From: Thermodesulfobacteriales bacterium
Lineage (GTDB): Bacteria; Desulfobacterota; Thermodesulfobacteria; Thermodesulfobacteriales; Thermodesulfatatoraceae
NCBI GenBank assembly: GCA_026985945.1
Contig: JALSPN010000269.1
Span: 1 to 6,657 of the forward strand
DNA: 6,657 bases
Reading direction: 5' to 3'
Shown here: piece after piece, positions 6,524 through 6,657 of the stretch
Numbering within the stretch: position 1 is the first letter of the stretch
Layout of the letters: the number at the start of each line of letters is the position of its first letter
Program-made: the position numbers and the translations under genes
The notes under the pieces: model-generated
Told to the model about the DNA's origin: nothing
Seen by the model: only the letters and a program-made list of their open reading frames with translations
Databases searched by the model: none

Positions 6524-6657
6524 CTATCTGGCAGCTAGCCGGCTACAGAAAAGCCCTACTTCAAAGAGGAGGTAGAGGGGGACCGCCATGAGGGCCAGAT
6601 TGAAGGCGTCTGGCGTGGGGGTAATGATAGCGGCCAGAATGACAATGATCAGGATGG
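6524..6657 (-). CDS. tatC: TatC, twin-arginine translocase subunit (C-terminal fragment)
   Basis: The last 43 codons of a minus-strand gene that continues past the window edge, ending in TAG at 6526-6524. They encode a final membrane helix region starting ILIIVILAA, then ITPTPDAFNLALMAVPLYLL, then FEVGLFCSRLAAR. The ITP.PD...L...A.P.YLLFE.G.F.SR pattern is the conserved C-terminal segment of TatC, the polytopic membrane subunit that recognises twin-arginine signal peptides. The cut is due to the window, not a broken gene. The heme protein 71 nt downstream has no twin-arginine motif, so adjacency does not imply that it is a Tat substrate. Confidence 0.87.
   Translation of the reverse strand, partial: ILIIVILAAIITPTPDAFNLALMAVPLYLLFEVGLFCSRLAAR

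Overview
The window reads as an ordinary bacterial chromosome segment of about 50% GC, densely packed, with no mobile elements, RNA genes or CRISPR. A periplasmic c-type heme protein of the Tll0287-like (DUF3365) family paired with a chemoreceptor, plus tatC and Lys/Glu-rich proteins, suggests a motile, Gram-negative-type, redox-active anaerobe. A thermophilic sulfur-cycle lineage such as Thermodesulfobacteriota would fit, but this is an inference from gene content and style, not a proven assignment.

Layout. Positions 1-25 hold the first eight codons of an unidentified minus-strand gene with a perfect Shine-Dalgarno. Positions 26-169 are a compact divergent control region. It holds a 10-bp inverted repeat that could sequester that gene's ribosome binding site, two abutting 11-bp direct repeats, and an extended -10 element facing right. 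Positions 170-3899 are a tight three-gene plus-strand operon: an M20-family amidohydrolase, a GCS2-family glutamate-cysteine/carboxylate-amine ligase (TTG start), and a signal-less gamma-glutamyltransferase (GTG start, 4-nt overlap). Together they make and break gamma-glutamyl amide bonds and hydrolyse another amide, so they look like a small gamma-glutamyl or thiol-conjugate pathway in the cytoplasm. The actual substrate cannot be read from the sequence.

Positions 3896-6452 are the opposite (minus) strand: a secreted DUF3365 protein with one CxxCH heme site, followed after 10 nt by a transmembrane methyl-accepting chemotaxis protein with no heme motif of its own. This looks like a two-gene redox, gas or small-ligand taxis system in which the heme sensor is a separate periplasmic protein. 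The chemoreceptor and the gamma-glutamyltransferase converge and share 4 nt at their stop codons. A long near-perfect palindrome in the last codons of the transferase gene could serve both transcripts. Positions 6524-6657 carry the C-terminal 43 codons of tatC (minus strand), continuing beyond the window.

The most interesting items are the split heme-sensor/chemoreceptor pair, the gamma-glutamyl operon, and the candidate regulatory structures in the divergent region.
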